64,000 bases of DNA, taken from an uncultured Selenomonadales bacterium. Its GTDB lineage: Bacteria; Bacillota; Negativicutes; Selenomonadales; Selenomonadaceae. The notes beneath the pieces were generated by a model, which ran no database searches, was not told where the DNA came from, and was given only the letters and a program-made list of their open reading frames with translations. Below, piece after piece: positions 26,742-35,133 of the stretch (position 1 is its first letter; each line of letters begins with the position of its first letter). The translations under genes and the position numbers were made by a program. The stretch covers positions 1 to 64,000 of the forward strand of contig CAMUZG010000002.1 of the NCBI GenBank assembly GCA_947165145.1, in the 5' to 3' direction.

Positions 26742-26790
26742 AAAAAAAATTTCGCCGTGTGACTTACCTCGCGGGTACACTCGGCGAAAA
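26742..26790 (-). terminator. Terminator of the Ser/Thr kinase gene
   Basis: On the minus strand CGCC-GA-GTGT pairs with ACAC-GGCG around an 18-nt loop, followed by a run of eight T. It lies directly after the kinase stop at 26795. Confidence 0.7.
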
Positions 26791-26794
26791 AATT

Positions 26795-28195
26795 TCAATC
26801 GACAATGTCAAACCATATCGCCCAATAATGTTCGTTCATCTTGCTTTTGTCGCCGTTCAGGTAAATTTGAATGTAAGCGTGCGTTCGCGACCTGTCGGAG
26901 ACTTTGAACAGATTGAACGGAATTTCAAAGGTTGCGGATTCTCCTGCGGCAAGCGCGGGCAAAATTTTCGTGTCGGTGAATTTGTCGCCCCAATTCTGCC
27001 CGAAAATAAATTTTATCGTCGGCGACTGCCAAACGCTGCCAGTGTCGTTGATTACGCGCAGACTTACGCGACTTTGCAACCACTCGGCACGAGAAATTTT
27101 CTGGTGATTGTTAAGATGTTCATTCTGATTGTAAGCGACGCCGTTCAGATAAAATTCAGTCTTGAGCAGTCCCGAAAATTTTTTTTGCGGCGGTGAAACT
27201 GTTTGCGGCAATTCGATTGCGGGTATCGGCGACTCGACAATTTCGGGCAACGTGAACGGTTCAAACTGCGCGGGCTCCGAAATTTTTTCGACAGGCTTTT
27301 TCGTTGCGGACGGCGTTGAAATTTTTGGCGGCTCGGAAATTTCGGCGCGGTGCAGTGTAGAAGTCGTTGCCAATAAAAAAATTCCTACGGTCAAAAGGAA
27401 TAGCCTCGTATGAAAATTTTTGCTAATCATGAACCACAAAAGATTTATCGCCACGGAAATCAATGCTCTGCGCGATGACGTCGATTCTGTTTCCGGTTCG
27501 TCGAATTCTTCAATCGTCAACGCCTCCTTGAGTTCGTCGACGTCTTGAAAGCGATTCTTCGGGTCAAGCTCCGTGCATTTATCCAAAACATTTTTCAAGC
27601 CGCCGTCATGTCCGCCGAGCAAAATTTTCATCGTGACGCCAAGCGCGTAAATGTCACTGCGCGGGTCAGTCTGTCCGCTGCCGAACTGTTCGGGCGGTGC
27701 GTAGCCGCGTGTGCCCAAAGTTTTCGTGTCGCTCTCTTGACCAGGCTTGAAAAGTCTTGCCGCGTCGAAGTCGATAAGCCGAATCTTGTCGCCCTGCAAA
27801 ATCATATTCGACGGCTTGATGTCGCGGTGAATGATGTCGTGCGCGTGCAGTTCGGCGAGTCCGTCACACATCTGCAACAAAATTTCTCGCGCTTGAGTTT
27901 CGGTTAAAAAGTCGCGTCGTTCAAGGCGTGCCGATAAATTTTCGCCGTGAATGAATTCTTCGACGATGACCGTTTCGATGTTGTCTTGCGCCGTGAAAAA
28001 AATTTCTGCGGGCAATTTGAATTTGTGTTGCCGCAAAATTTCGTAGGGCAAATCGGTTGCTGACACGCGCTTAATCACGACGAGGTTGCCGCTTTGAAGT
28101 TCTCGTGCCAGCCACACTTCGCCGCGAGCCGTTTGCTTGAGCAACTGAATTTTTTTGAACTTGAAGTCGAGAAATTCCGCGACGTTTTTTTTCAT
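26795..28195 (-). CDS. Membrane Ser/Thr protein kinase (Hanks type)
   Basis: The 466-aa protein has a cytoplasmic kinase domain (residues ~10-240): VVIKRV with Lys42, HRDIKPSN with Asp125, and a metal motif DFD at 142-144 where most kinases have DFG. GTRGYAPPEQFG is the activation end. One membrane helix follows (about 270-290), then a Pro-rich spacer and an extracytoplasmic beta domain (about 350-466). ATG 28195 is preferred because GGCAAGG lies upstream. It is divergent from an HTH regulator gene. It probably senses an envelope signal and phosphorylates cytoplasmic proteins; targets are unknown. Confidence 0.88.
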   Translation of the reverse strand: MKKNVAEFLDFKFKKIQLLKQTARGEVWLARELQSGNLVVIKRVSATDLPYEILRQHKFKLPAEIFFTAQDNIETVIVEEFIHGENLSARLERRDFLTETQAREILLQMCDGLAELHAHDIIHRDIKPSNMILQGDKIRLIDFDAARLFKPGQESDTKTLGTRGYAPPEQFGSGQTDPRSDIYALGVTMKILLGGHDGGLKNVLDKCTELDPKNRFQDVDELKEALTIEEFDEPETESTSSRRALISVAINLLWFMISKNFHTRLFLLTVGIFLLATTSTLHRAEISEPPKISTPSATKKPVEKISEPAQFEPFTLPEIVESPIPAIELPQTVSPPQKKFSGLLKTEFYLNGVAYNQNEHLNNHQKISRAEWLQSRVSLRVINDTGSVWQSPTIKFIFGQNWGDKFTDTKILPALAAGESATFEIPFNLFKVSDRSRTHAYIQIYLNGDKSKMNEHYWAIWFDIVD

Positions 28196-28239
28196 CAGCG
28201 CACCTTGCCTTTCAATCGGTCGTGCGATAACATTCATTG

Positions 28240-28290
28240 TTAACTGTCAGCTATCAGCTGTCAGCATGATAACTCCAAACTGTTAAAACG
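28240..28290 (+). repeat. Heptamer repeat between kinase and regulator genes
   Basis: TGTCAGCTATCAGCTGTCAGC (split as 7-bp units) followed by AACTCCAAACTGTTAAAACGGGGG. The end supplies the ribosome binding site of the gene at 28302. Same order of modules as at 20342. Confidence 0.65.
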
Positions 28291-28301
28291 GGGGCGATAA
28301 C

Positions 28302-28736
28302 GTGAGTGCCAAGGACACCGCTCAGCTTGAAAACGATTTGACTGCTTCGGACGACGTGAAAAAATTCCTGACCGATAACGCGGAAAATCTTCGGGAATTC
28401 ACGTTGGCGCAGTATCTGAAGAAATTGCTTGACGAAAAAAATTTGACGCGTGCGCAAGTGATTCGCGATTCGCAACTGGACGAAGGTTACGCTCAACACA
28501 TTTTCGGCGGCAGAAAAAATCCTTCGCGCGAAAAAATTTTGTCGCTCGCTTTGGCAATGAAACTGTCGCCCAAAGAGGCTGATTATCTTTTGTACTACGC
28601 GGGGCACGAAAAACTTTACGCCCGCAACAGCCGCGACGATGTGATTGCTTACGCGCTGAACACGCAGAAAACCGTTTTGCAGACGAACGAGCTTTTGACG
28701 GACTTGCAGTTAAAGCCTTTGCTTGACGACAATTAG
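28302..28736 (+). CDS. Helix-turn-helix regulator-like protein
   Basis: The 144-aa protein contains an XRE-like HTH (LTRAQVIRDSQLDEGYAQHI, about residues 48-67, then GGRKNPSREKILSLALAMKL). The rest is helical. GTG 28302 follows GGGGG by 8 nt. It is divergent from the Ser/Thr kinase gene, separated by a heptamer repeat. This pairing suggests that the kinase phosphorylates the regulator or that the regulator controls the kinase; both are inference. Confidence 0.7.
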   Translation: MSAKDTAQLENDLTASDDVKKFLTDNAENLREFTLAQYLKKLLDEKNLTRAQVIRDSQLDEGYAQHIFGGRKNPSREKILSLALAMKLSPKEADYLLYYAGHEKLYARNSRDDVIAYALNTQKTVLQTNELLTDLQLKPLLDDN

Positions 28737-28783
28737 GAATTAGGAATTAAGAACCTATAAGCTATAAGCTAACAGCTAAAAAA
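28734..28783 (-). repeat. Heptamer repeat, inverted copy
   Basis: GGAATTAGGAATTAAG followed by CTATAAGCTATAAGCTAACAGC. It is the reverse orientation of the element at 20342 and lies between two convergent genes, where it can form neither gene's leader. Confidence 0.7.
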
Positions 28784-29543
28784 TTCCGTACAATCTTGCG
28801 GCGTTCGCGGCGGTGTATTCGGCTACTTCTTCCAAAGTTTCGTTGCGAATCTCCGCCAATTTTTTCGCGACTTCCACGACGTAAGCCGGCTCATTGCGTT
28901 TGCCGCGATGCGGTACCGGTGCAAGATACGGCGCGTCAGTTTCAATCAAAATCATGTCCTGCGGCGCGAACTTCACGACTTCGGGCAACTTCGCCGAATT
29001 TTTGAACGTCAACGGTCCGTCCACGCCGATTAGCCAACCTAACTTGAAAACTTCCCGTGCTGTCTCCAAACTTCCTGAATAACAATGCAGGACGCCGCGC
29101 AGGTCTCGTGCCTCCGATTGCAAAATTTTCAACGTGTCGGCGTGAGCGTCGCGGTCATGCACGCAAACCGGCAACTTCAACTGCCGCGCCAAATCCAACT
29201 GCTCAATAAAAATTTTCTGCTGAAGAAGTCGTCGCGCCGAATCTTTTTCCCAATGATAATCTAAACCGATTTCGCCGATTGCAACGACTTTTTCAGCGGC
29301 TGCCAACGCGGCGAGTTTGTCGCAGGTTGTGGCGTCGAACTCGTCAATTTCTTCGGGGTGAATTCCAACGCCAGCATAAAGTTCGGGAATTGTCGTCAGC
29401 TCCGTGACGGCGATTGAACTTTGCAACGTGCTACCGAAGTTGATGATTCGTTCGACGCCTGCGGCTTTGGCGCGTTTCAAAACTTCTGCGCGGTCTGCGG
29501 AAAAATTTTCGTCCTCCAAATGGCAATGCGTATCAATGAACAT
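28776..29543 (-). CDS. tatD: TatD-family metal-dependent hydrolase/DNase
   Basis: This 255-aa TIM-barrel enzyme has all TatD metal motifs: DTHCHLED at the start, GEIGLDYHW, VHDRDAH, LHCYSG and ETDAPYLAP. Known members are 3'-5' exonucleases or deoxyribonucleases, and the length is standard. Start ATG 29543. It is transcribed towards the HTH regulator gene and divergent from the hybrid histidine kinase. Confidence 0.92.
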   Translation of the reverse strand: MFIDTHCHLEDENFSADRAEVLKRAKAAGVERIINFGSTLQSSIAVTELTTIPELYAGVGIHPEEIDEFDATTCDKLAALAAAEKVVAIGEIGLDYHWEKDSARRLLQQKIFIEQLDLARQLKLPVCVHDRDAHADTLKILQSEARDLRGVLHCYSGSLETAREVFKLGWLIGVDGPLTFKNSAKLPEVVKFAPQDMILIETDAPYLAPVPHRGKRNEPAYVVEVAKKLAEIRNETLEEVAEYTAANAARLYGIF

Positions 29544-29626
29544 CTTGTTGCCTCCGTTTGCAATGAAAAAATTTTTGCAGACATTTTAGCAGAAATTAAA
29601 CCCGATATGACCGCTCAAAAAATTTT

Positions 29627-29656
29627 TTGTACAAATTCGCTGACGTGTGGTATCAT
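29627..29656 (+). promoter_or_regulatory. Candidate promoter of the signalling module
   Basis: TTGTAC (29627-29632) and TATCAT (29651-29656) with 18-nt spacing, 39 nt before ATG 29695. Confidence 0.45.
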
Positions 29657-29694
29657 TGCCGCTGAAAAAAATTTTCGCTTTGGTGGAGGGCACA

Positions 29695-31302
29695 ATGGGC
29701 AAAAATTTTCGTGAAATCCTGCCGATGTTGAAGTGGGTCGCCGAACATTTGCCTGGCGGGTTTTTTGTCTATTCAGCCGAAGAGCCGTTCGATATTTTCT
29801 ACGTCAACAGCGAAGTGCTCAACATCTACGGCTGCAAAAATCTCGACGAGTTCCGCAAGCTGACGGGCTACACTTTTCGAGGCATGGTTCATCCCGACGA
29901 TTTTGCCGCAATTCAACGATCAATCGAAGAACAAATCGCCAATACCGATAACAACAGTCTCGACCACGTGGAATATCGTATCACGCGCAAAGACGGTACT
30001 GTTCGCTGGATTGACGACTACGGGCATTTCGCGACGTTCCCCGAACATGGCGACGTCTTCTACGTTTTCATCAGCGACATCACCGAGCGGCGAATGATTC
30101 AAGAGGAGAAGCTACGTATGGAAATGGAATTGGACAAGCAGAAACAGGCGAACGAAATCAAAGCGACGTTCCTGTTCAACATCTCCCACGACATTTTGAC
30201 GCCGCTAAACGCAATCCGCGGTTTCACGGAATTGGCAATGCGACATCTGAATGAACCGGAGCTTTTGAACGACTACCTAGGCAAAGTCGACGAATCAAGC
30301 CGCCAAATGCTCACGCTCATTAACGACCTGCTTGACATGAGCAAAATCACTTACGGCAAGACACAGCTACGAACCGAAGTTTGCGATTTGGAAGAACAGG
30401 TGCTGGCTGTCGTGCAAGCCTTCAAACCAAAAGCTGAGGCAAAAAATATCGCGTTGGAATGCGTTATCAACCTGCCGCACAAAATGGTTTACACCGACGA
30501 CGTCAACTTCCGCAAAATTCTTTCCGCGCTCCTCGACAACGCTATAAAATTCACGCCCGCGGGTGGTCACGTCAAACTTTCCGCACGCAAGAAAAAAGTT
30601 TCAGACTCCGGCTATTTCCGTTGCGAATTCATCATTGAGGACAGCGGCGTCGGCATGAGCGAAGATTTCATGAAGCGGATGTACGAGACTTTTGAACGCG
30701 AAGAGACTTCGACGAAGACGGGGCACATCAGCGCAGGATTGGGGCTTGCAATCGCGAAAAAACTTCTCGATGCAATGGGCGGTTCAATCGACGCGGTCAG
30801 CACAAAAGGCGTCGGCACGACATTTACCGTTGCCCTGCCGTTTAAAATTGTTCGCGACGAAACGACTGATAATGCGCCAATCGAGACTGTCGCCACTGAT
30901 AGCAATTACGCGCACAGGATTTTGCTTGTCGACGACATCGAACTCAATCGCATGTTGGCTGAAACGATTTTGCAAGAATCGGGCTTTTCGGTTGAGACTG
31001 TCGCTGACGGTTGCGAGGCTGTCGAAGTTTTCGTCAAGCACCCGCCAGGCTACTACGACCTTGTTTTAATGGATATACAAATGCCGATAATGAACGGCTA
31101 CGAGGCGACGCGGGCAATCCGTTCGCTTGATCGTCCCGACGCAAAAGTTTTGCCGATAATCGCGCTGAGTGCGAACTCTCGCGACGAGGATAAACGTATG
31201 AGCATGGAGAGCGGCATGAACTACCACATTGCCAAACCGTTTGACGTGGTGCAACTTATCGCCGCCGTCAACAAATACATCGCCGCACGACATGATAATT
31301 AG
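29695..31302 (+). CDS. PAS-containing soluble hybrid histidine kinase
   Basis: The 535-aa protein has a PAS fold (residues ~20-135), a HisKA helix pair with the phospho-His in FNISHDILTPLNA (His165), an HATPase domain (about 280-400; EDSGVGMSEDFM and GLGLAIAKKLL), and a C-terminal receiver (about 415-530; phospho-Asp in DLVLMDIQMPIMNG). It has no membrane segment, so it senses an internal signal. ATG 29695 follows GGAGGG; an earlier in-frame codon at 29647 lies inside the promoter. No separate output protein with a DNA-binding domain follows. The adjacent STAS/ATPase/SpoIIE genes suggest crosstalk with a partner-switching pathway. Confidence 0.92.
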   Translation: MGKNFREILPMLKWVAEHLPGGFFVYSAEEPFDIFYVNSEVLNIYGCKNLDEFRKLTGYTFRGMVHPDDFAAIQRSIEEQIANTDNNSLDHVEYRITRKDGTVRWIDDYGHFATFPEHGDVFYVFISDITERRMIQEEKLRMEMELDKQKQANEIKATFLFNISHDILTPLNAIRGFTELAMRHLNEPELLNDYLGKVDESSRQMLTLINDLLDMSKITYGKTQLRTEVCDLEEQVLAVVQAFKPKAEAKNIALECVINLPHKMVYTDDVNFRKILSALLDNAIKFTPAGGHVKLSARKKKVSDSGYFRCEFIIEDSGVGMSEDFMKRMYETFEREETSTKTGHISAGLGLAIAKKLLDAMGGSIDAVSTKGVGTTFTVALPFKIVRDETTDNAPIETVATDSNYAHRILLVDDIELNRMLAETILQESGFSVETVADGCEAVEVFVKHPPGYYDLVLMDIQMPIMNGYEATRAIRSLDRPDAKVLPIIALSANSRDEDKRMSMESGMNYHIAKPFDVVQLIAAVNKYIAARHDN

Positions 31303-31362
31303 GAATTAGGAATTTGAAATTACAAAACCTAAAACCTATAAGCTATAAGCTACATTTCAATC
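31299..31362 (-). repeat. Heptamer repeat, inverted copy
   Basis: TTAGGAATTAGGAATTTG, then ACCTATAAGCTATAAGCTAC. The order of modules is reversed relative to 20342, so the element is inserted in the opposite orientation, between the hybrid kinase and the STAS gene. Confidence 0.7.
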
Positions 31363-31379
31363 ACAAAGGAGTTATCAGC

Positions 31380-31676
31380 ATGGAAATCAAAAAGGAACAA
31401 AACGGCTCAGCATTGACGATTCACGTTATCGGCAGACTCGACGCAGGTAGCGCACCCGATTTGTCGAAAGAATTGACCACCGCACTCGACGGCGTGACCG
31501 ATTTAACGTTTGACTTCGCCGAACTGAAATACATCGCCTCGGCAGGTCTGCGCGTCTTGCTCGTCGCTCAAAAACGCATGAACAAACAGGGCTCAATGAA
31601 ACTTATCCACGTCAGCGAAGCGGTTATGGAAGTTCTCGACATGACGGGTTTCGCAAGCTTGATGACGATAGAATGA
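31380..31676 (+). CDS. STAS-domain anti-sigma factor antagonist
   Basis: The 98-aa single STAS domain has the phosphorylatable serine in YIASAGLRVLL (Ser54) and ends MTGFASLMTIE, as in SpoIIAA/RsbV. Unphosphorylated STAS proteins bind the anti-sigma kinase and release its target. ATG 31380 follows AAGGAG. It is followed by the matching ATPase (31692) and SpoIIE phosphatase (32109), a complete partner-switching set. Confidence 0.92.
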   Translation: MEIKKEQNGSALTIHVIGRLDAGSAPDLSKELTTALDGVTDLTFDFAELKYIASAGLRVLLVAQKRMNKQGSMKLIHVSEAVMEVLDMTGFASLMTIE

Positions 31677-31691
31677 TCGGAGATTTTTTCT

Positions 31692-32099
31692 ATGCACAAG
31701 ATCACAGTTGAAGCGGTAGTCGAAAATCTCCAAACGGTTATCGACTTCGCAACGGAACATCTCGAAGAACAGGATTGCCCAATGAAAACCGCCATGCAAA
31801 TGGAACTTGTCATCGAAGAAATTTTCGTCAACATCGCCAATTACGCTTACAATCCCGAAGTCGGCATGGCGACTTTCTGCATTGAATTTGAGGAAAGACC
31901 TTCCGCTATTTTGATGACGTTCATTGACAACGGCAAACCTTACAATCCGCTGGAGAAGTCCGACCCCGACACGACGCTTGACATTGACGAACGCGACATT
32001 GGCGGACTGGGGATTTTCCTGGTCAAAAAGAACGTCGACGAAATTGATTACAAGTACGAAGGCGGCAAAAATATTCTCTCCATGAAAAAATTTTTTTGA
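31692..32099 (+). CDS. Anti-sigma-factor-type serine kinase (GHKL ATPase, RsbW-like)
   Basis: The 135-aa HATPase shows the N box (MELVIEEIFVNIANYAY, Glu and Asn) and the G boxes (TFIDNGKPYNP and GGLGIFLVKK), the layout of SpoIIAB/RsbW. It probably phosphorylates the STAS protein encoded just upstream and holds a sigma factor or other partner. It ends 9 bp before the SpoIIE phosphatase. No sigma-factor gene is adjacent, so the output target is unknown. Confidence 0.88.
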   Translation: MHKITVEAVVENLQTVIDFATEHLEEQDCPMKTAMQMELVIEEIFVNIANYAYNPEVGMATFCIEFEERPSAILMTFIDNGKPYNPLEKSDPDTTLDIDERDIGGLGIFLVKKNVDEIDYKYEGGKNILSMKKFF

Positions 32100-32108
32100 G
32101 GTCGTCCA

Positions 32109-34295
32109 ATGAAGTGGAACATTCAAAAAAGACTGCTCGTCCTCGTCTTGGCTGCGGGGATATTGTCATTCTTGACGCTGAGCGGTCTTTCTTTTTACGG
32201 CATGAGCATCGTCCGCAACGAGCTGAAATCTCTCGGCAACGATTTAGGCGCGGCTGGCGCAAGCTTGACGCAAAGCCTAATCGAATCGCAGATAAAACGG
32301 ACGCTTGTCGAAGTGGCAAAGGCTCGCTCCGAATTCATAAGGCACGAAACCGATTTAATTTCCGACGACGTTAAGATTATGTCGCGCATGATGTCACGAA
32401 TCGCCATGAATCCCAACAACTACAAGCCGATTAAACTTCTCGACCCGCGTTTCGACAAAGTCAAACATTTTCAGCCGTACATAATCTACAGCCCCGACAC
32501 CTACGCAAACGGCATGTCGCCCGAAAAATTGTCGGCAGACTTGCGTCGCGAAATTGAAATTAACGCTAACATCAACACGACGCTTTACTCAATCTCGAAA
32601 ACTTTTGAGGGTTTTAACTCGTCTTTCTACGTCGGCTCAAGCAAAGGTTATTTCATTTGCATAAGTCTTTATCCCGAAACGAACGGTGCGCTTGAATTCG
32701 ACAACAACGAACTTTACGGCTACGATTGCCGCGAACGTCCCTGGTACAAGACGGCGATTAATGCCACGAAGCCTGTCTTCTCCGATTTGTACACGAACTT
32801 CGACGACGACGGCTATCAGATTATCAGCTGCTCAATGCCTTACTACGACGCAAACGGCGTGGCGGGCGTTGTCGGGCTTGACGTTGCTAACAGCGACATT
32901 TACTCCGCAATCACTGAAACTAGCATCGGCGAACACGGGTTCAGTTTCGTCATCAACGACAAGGGAAAAGTCATTTTCTCTTCGCGCAAAGATGGCGACC
33001 TTTCAACTCAACAAACCGACAGTGATTTGAGAAATTCCGTCGAAGGAACTTTAGCGACTGCCGCAAAGAAAATGGTTGCTGGCGAACACGGGATATTGCC
33101 CGTTATCGTCGACGGCGAACAATATTTGCTGGCATTCGCGCCCGTGGAAAACACTGGCTGGAGTTTCGGCACACTCGCTTTGCACAATGACATCGTTGCC
33201 GCTGCCGAAGACGGTAAAAGTTATTTCCTCAAGCAAATTGACGGATTCAACTCGCGGTTGCAAAAAGAATTTTTCCTCTTCACGTTTATCTCCGCGCTGA
33301 TTTTTATCGGGTTGCTGTACGTTCTCTTCCCCGCAAGCAATAACCTTGCTCATCGTTTCGTCAAGCCGATTAACGAACTCTCTGACGGCGTGCGCGAAAT
33401 AACTAACGGCAATTTCGATAAGAAGTTGGAGATTCAAACGGGCGACGAGATTCAACACTTGGCGATATGTTTCAACGCAATGACCGACGAACTTAAAACG
33501 CAAATGGCGAACTTGACGAAGGCGACCGCCGAAAAGGAACGCATTGCCACGGAGCTCAACGTTGCCAAAGATATTCAGAACGGAATGTTGCCGAAAGATT
33601 TTCCAAATCGTGATGACGTTGAACTTTTGGCGACAATGACGCCCGCAAAGGAAGTTGGCGGCGACTTCTACGATTTCTACTTTATCGACGAGACGCACCT
33701 CGCGATAACTGTTGCTGACGTTTCTGGCAAAGGAATTTCTGCCGCGCTGTTCATGGTCATTGCCAAAACGATTCTGAATAACTTCGCCGTGTCCACGCTC
33801 AACCGCGACGGTCTTGCCGAAGTCGTCGCCGCCACTAACGATAAACTCTGCGCGAACAACGACGCGATGATGTTCGTCACAGTTTTTATCGGCGTGCTTG
33901 ACTTGGAGACCGGTGAATTTATTTATGTCAACGGCGGGCACAATCCGCCCGTGATTTATCACGCTGAAGAAAATCGTTGCGACTTCCTTGACGTCAAGAA
34001 AAATTTCGTGCTCGGACCGATGGACGGTATTCCTTTCGTTGAACAGCGCGTAACGTTCAAGCCTGGCGATTTGATTTTTATGTATACCGACGGCGTCACG
34101 GAGGCTTTGAACGTCAAGGACGAAGAATATCTGCCTGACAGATTGATTGCCTTCATGAACAAGACTGATTGTCGCGTCGACCTGCACGAATTGCTTAAAA
34201 ATGTTCGCGCTGATGTTGCGGCACATGTCGGCGAGGCTGAACAATCCGACGATATAACAATGTTCGCGTTGAGGTTCAAAGGTAAAGCTAATTGA
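32109..34295 (+). CDS. Membrane sensor phosphatase: dCache-HAMP-SpoIIE/PP2C
   Basis: The 728-aa protein has a membrane helix near residue 10-30, an extracytoplasmic dCache-like sensor (about 40-380; CRERPWYKTAINATK and VVGLDVANSDI), a second helix (about 395-415), a HAMP linker (about 415-470) and a PP2C SpoIIE domain (about 500-725) with Asp-rich metal motifs (EVGGDFYDFY, VADVSGKG, YTDGVTEAL). It should dephosphorylate the STAS protein in response to an outside ligand. Start ATG 32109. A duplicated piece of its 3' end lies after the stop. Confidence 0.93.
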   Translation: MKWNIQKRLLVLVLAAGILSFLTLSGLSFYGMSIVRNELKSLGNDLGAAGASLTQSLIESQIKRTLVEVAKARSEFIRHETDLISDDVKIMSRMMSRIAMNPNNYKPIKLLDPRFDKVKHFQPYIIYSPDTYANGMSPEKLSADLRREIEINANINTTLYSISKTFEGFNSSFYVGSSKGYFICISLYPETNGALEFDNNELYGYDCRERPWYKTAINATKPVFSDLYTNFDDDGYQIISCSMPYYDANGVAGVVGLDVANSDIYSAITETSIGEHGFSFVINDKGKVIFSSRKDGDLSTQQTDSDLRNSVEGTLATAAKKMVAGEHGILPVIVDGEQYLLAFAPVENTGWSFGTLALHNDIVAAAEDGKSYFLKQIDGFNSRLQKEFFLFTFISALIFIGLLYVLFPASNNLAHRFVKPINELSDGVREITNGNFDKKLEIQTGDEIQHLAICFNAMTDELKTQMANLTKATAEKERIATELNVAKDIQNGMLPKDFPNRDDVELLATMTPAKEVGGDFYDFYFIDETHLAITVADVSGKGISAALFMVIAKTILNNFAVSTLNRDGLAEVVAATNDKLCANNDAMMFVTVFIGVLDLETGEFIYVNGGHNPPVIYHAEENRCDFLDVKKNFVLGPMDGIPFVEQRVTFKPGDLIFMYTDGVTEALNVKDEEYLPDRLIAFMNKTDCRVDLHELLKNVRADVAAHVGEAEQSDDITMFALRFKGKAN

Positions 34296-34312
34296 TTACA
34301 ACGTCACGTTGC

Positions 34313-34344
34313 TGTTTGCGTTGAGATTTAAAGGCAAAGCATAA
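34313..34344 (+). pseudogene. Remnant 3' end of a second SpoIIE-type gene
   Basis: In the frame from 34310 it reads LFALRFKGKA and a stop. The phosphatase gene ends MFALRFKGKAN. Five base differences between the 29-base copies (34261-34289 and 34313-34341) are nearly all synonymous, so the copy diverged while it was coding. It is the last 10 codons of a lost tandem paralogue. The palindrome CAACGTCACGTTG (34299-34311) lies between the copies. Confidence 0.6.
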
Positions 34345-34360
34345 GGAGCTTGACTTATTA

Positions 34361-34951
34361 ATGAACAGAAGAAATTTTTTTGAACTCGCGGCGTTGACGC
34401 TTGCGGGTTTCTTTTTTGGCAACGAAAAAGCGTCCGCCGATTACGTCTTAGATACTTGGGAACCGCCGATAAAAAAATTATTTTTGAAGTTCACGGAGTA
34501 CGAAGAACGCTCGACGACCGAGGTTATCGTGATTCACCACGCGGGCTTCCCCGACGCCGACAAAGATTCTTCCGCCGAAGACATTCACAAATTTCATCAA
34601 GAAGTCAACGGTTGGGCGGGTATCGGCTATCACTACGTCATTCGCAAGGACGGCACGATTGAACAAGGTCGTCGCCCGAAAGCTGTCGGTGCTCACGCCT
34701 ATCAGCACAACAAAAATTCAATCGGGATTTGCGTCGCGGGAAATTTCAATCTTGCCAAACCGAACACTAAGCAAATGGAATCGCTAAAACTTCTGACGGC
34801 GTGGCTTTGTAAAAAATATCGGCTCAACCCGATGAGTAAAGGCGTTATCGTCGGGCACAGAGACTTTAACGACACGGCTTGCCCAGGCGACAATCTTTAC
34901 TCGCGATTGGGCGAAGTGCGGCGTTGGTGTCGAGATTTTCTCAAGGATTAG
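34361..34951 (+). CDS. N-acetylmuramoyl-L-alanine amidase, PGRP-like, with twin-arginine signal
   Basis: The 196-aa enzyme should cut the bond between muramic acid and the stem peptide in peptidoglycan. Zinc ligands are in VIVIHHAGF and GHRDFNDTACPG; the middle has YHYVIRKDGTIEQGR. The N-terminus is MNRRNFFELAALTLAGFFFG, with an RRNFF twin-arginine motif and a hydrophobic stretch, then a likely cleavage after KASA. Tat export is inferred. Start ATG 34361. It has AAGGAG about 10 nt upstream, embedded in the duplicated phosphatase tail. Confidence 0.9.
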   Translation: MNRRNFFELAALTLAGFFFGNEKASADYVLDTWEPPIKKLFLKFTEYEERSTTEVIVIHHAGFPDADKDSSAEDIHKFHQEVNGWAGIGYHYVIRKDGTIEQGRRPKAVGAHAYQHNKNSIGICVAGNFNLAKPNTKQMESLKLLTAWLCKKYRLNPMSKGVIVGHRDFNDTACPGDNLYSRLGEVRRWCRDFLKD

Positions 34952-35012
34952 CTTTAAGCTGTTAGCTTTTAGGTTTTTAACTCCTAATTCCAAATTCCTA
35001 ATTCCAAATTGA
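34950..35012 (+). repeat. Composite heptamer repeat before rpsO
   Basis: TTTAAGCTGTTAGCTTTTAGG followed by AACTCCTAATTCCAAATTCC and a second CTAATTCCAAATTG unit. Forward orientation, directly upstream of the rpsO promoter. Confidence 0.8.
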
Positions 35013-35018
35013 ACTGGC

Positions 35019-35047
35019 TTGACGGCAAAAAAATCTTATGTTAAACT
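35019..35047 (+). promoter_or_regulatory. Promoter of rpsO
   Basis: TTGACG (35019-35024) and TAAACT (35042-35047) with a 17-nt spacer, well placed for the leader described next. Confidence 0.65.
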
Positions 35048-35062
35048 GCGTCAATCTTAACC

Positions 35063-35102
35063 GTGGCGCGGTTCGTCGACACTCCGACGCGGACTTTGCC
35101 AC
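35063..35102 (+). promoter_or_regulatory. Candidate S15 autoregulatory leader hairpin
   Basis: GTGGC (35063-35067) pairs with GCCAC (35098-35102), and CGTCG (35074-35078) with CGACG (35085-35089), forming a two-part stem in the 5' UTR of rpsO. In many bacteria S15 binds its own leader and represses translation. This fold is consistent with that, but it was not matched to a known S15 leader class. Confidence 0.45.
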
Positions 35103-35133
35103 AGGACAAACTTTTTTCGCAGGAGGATTCGAC

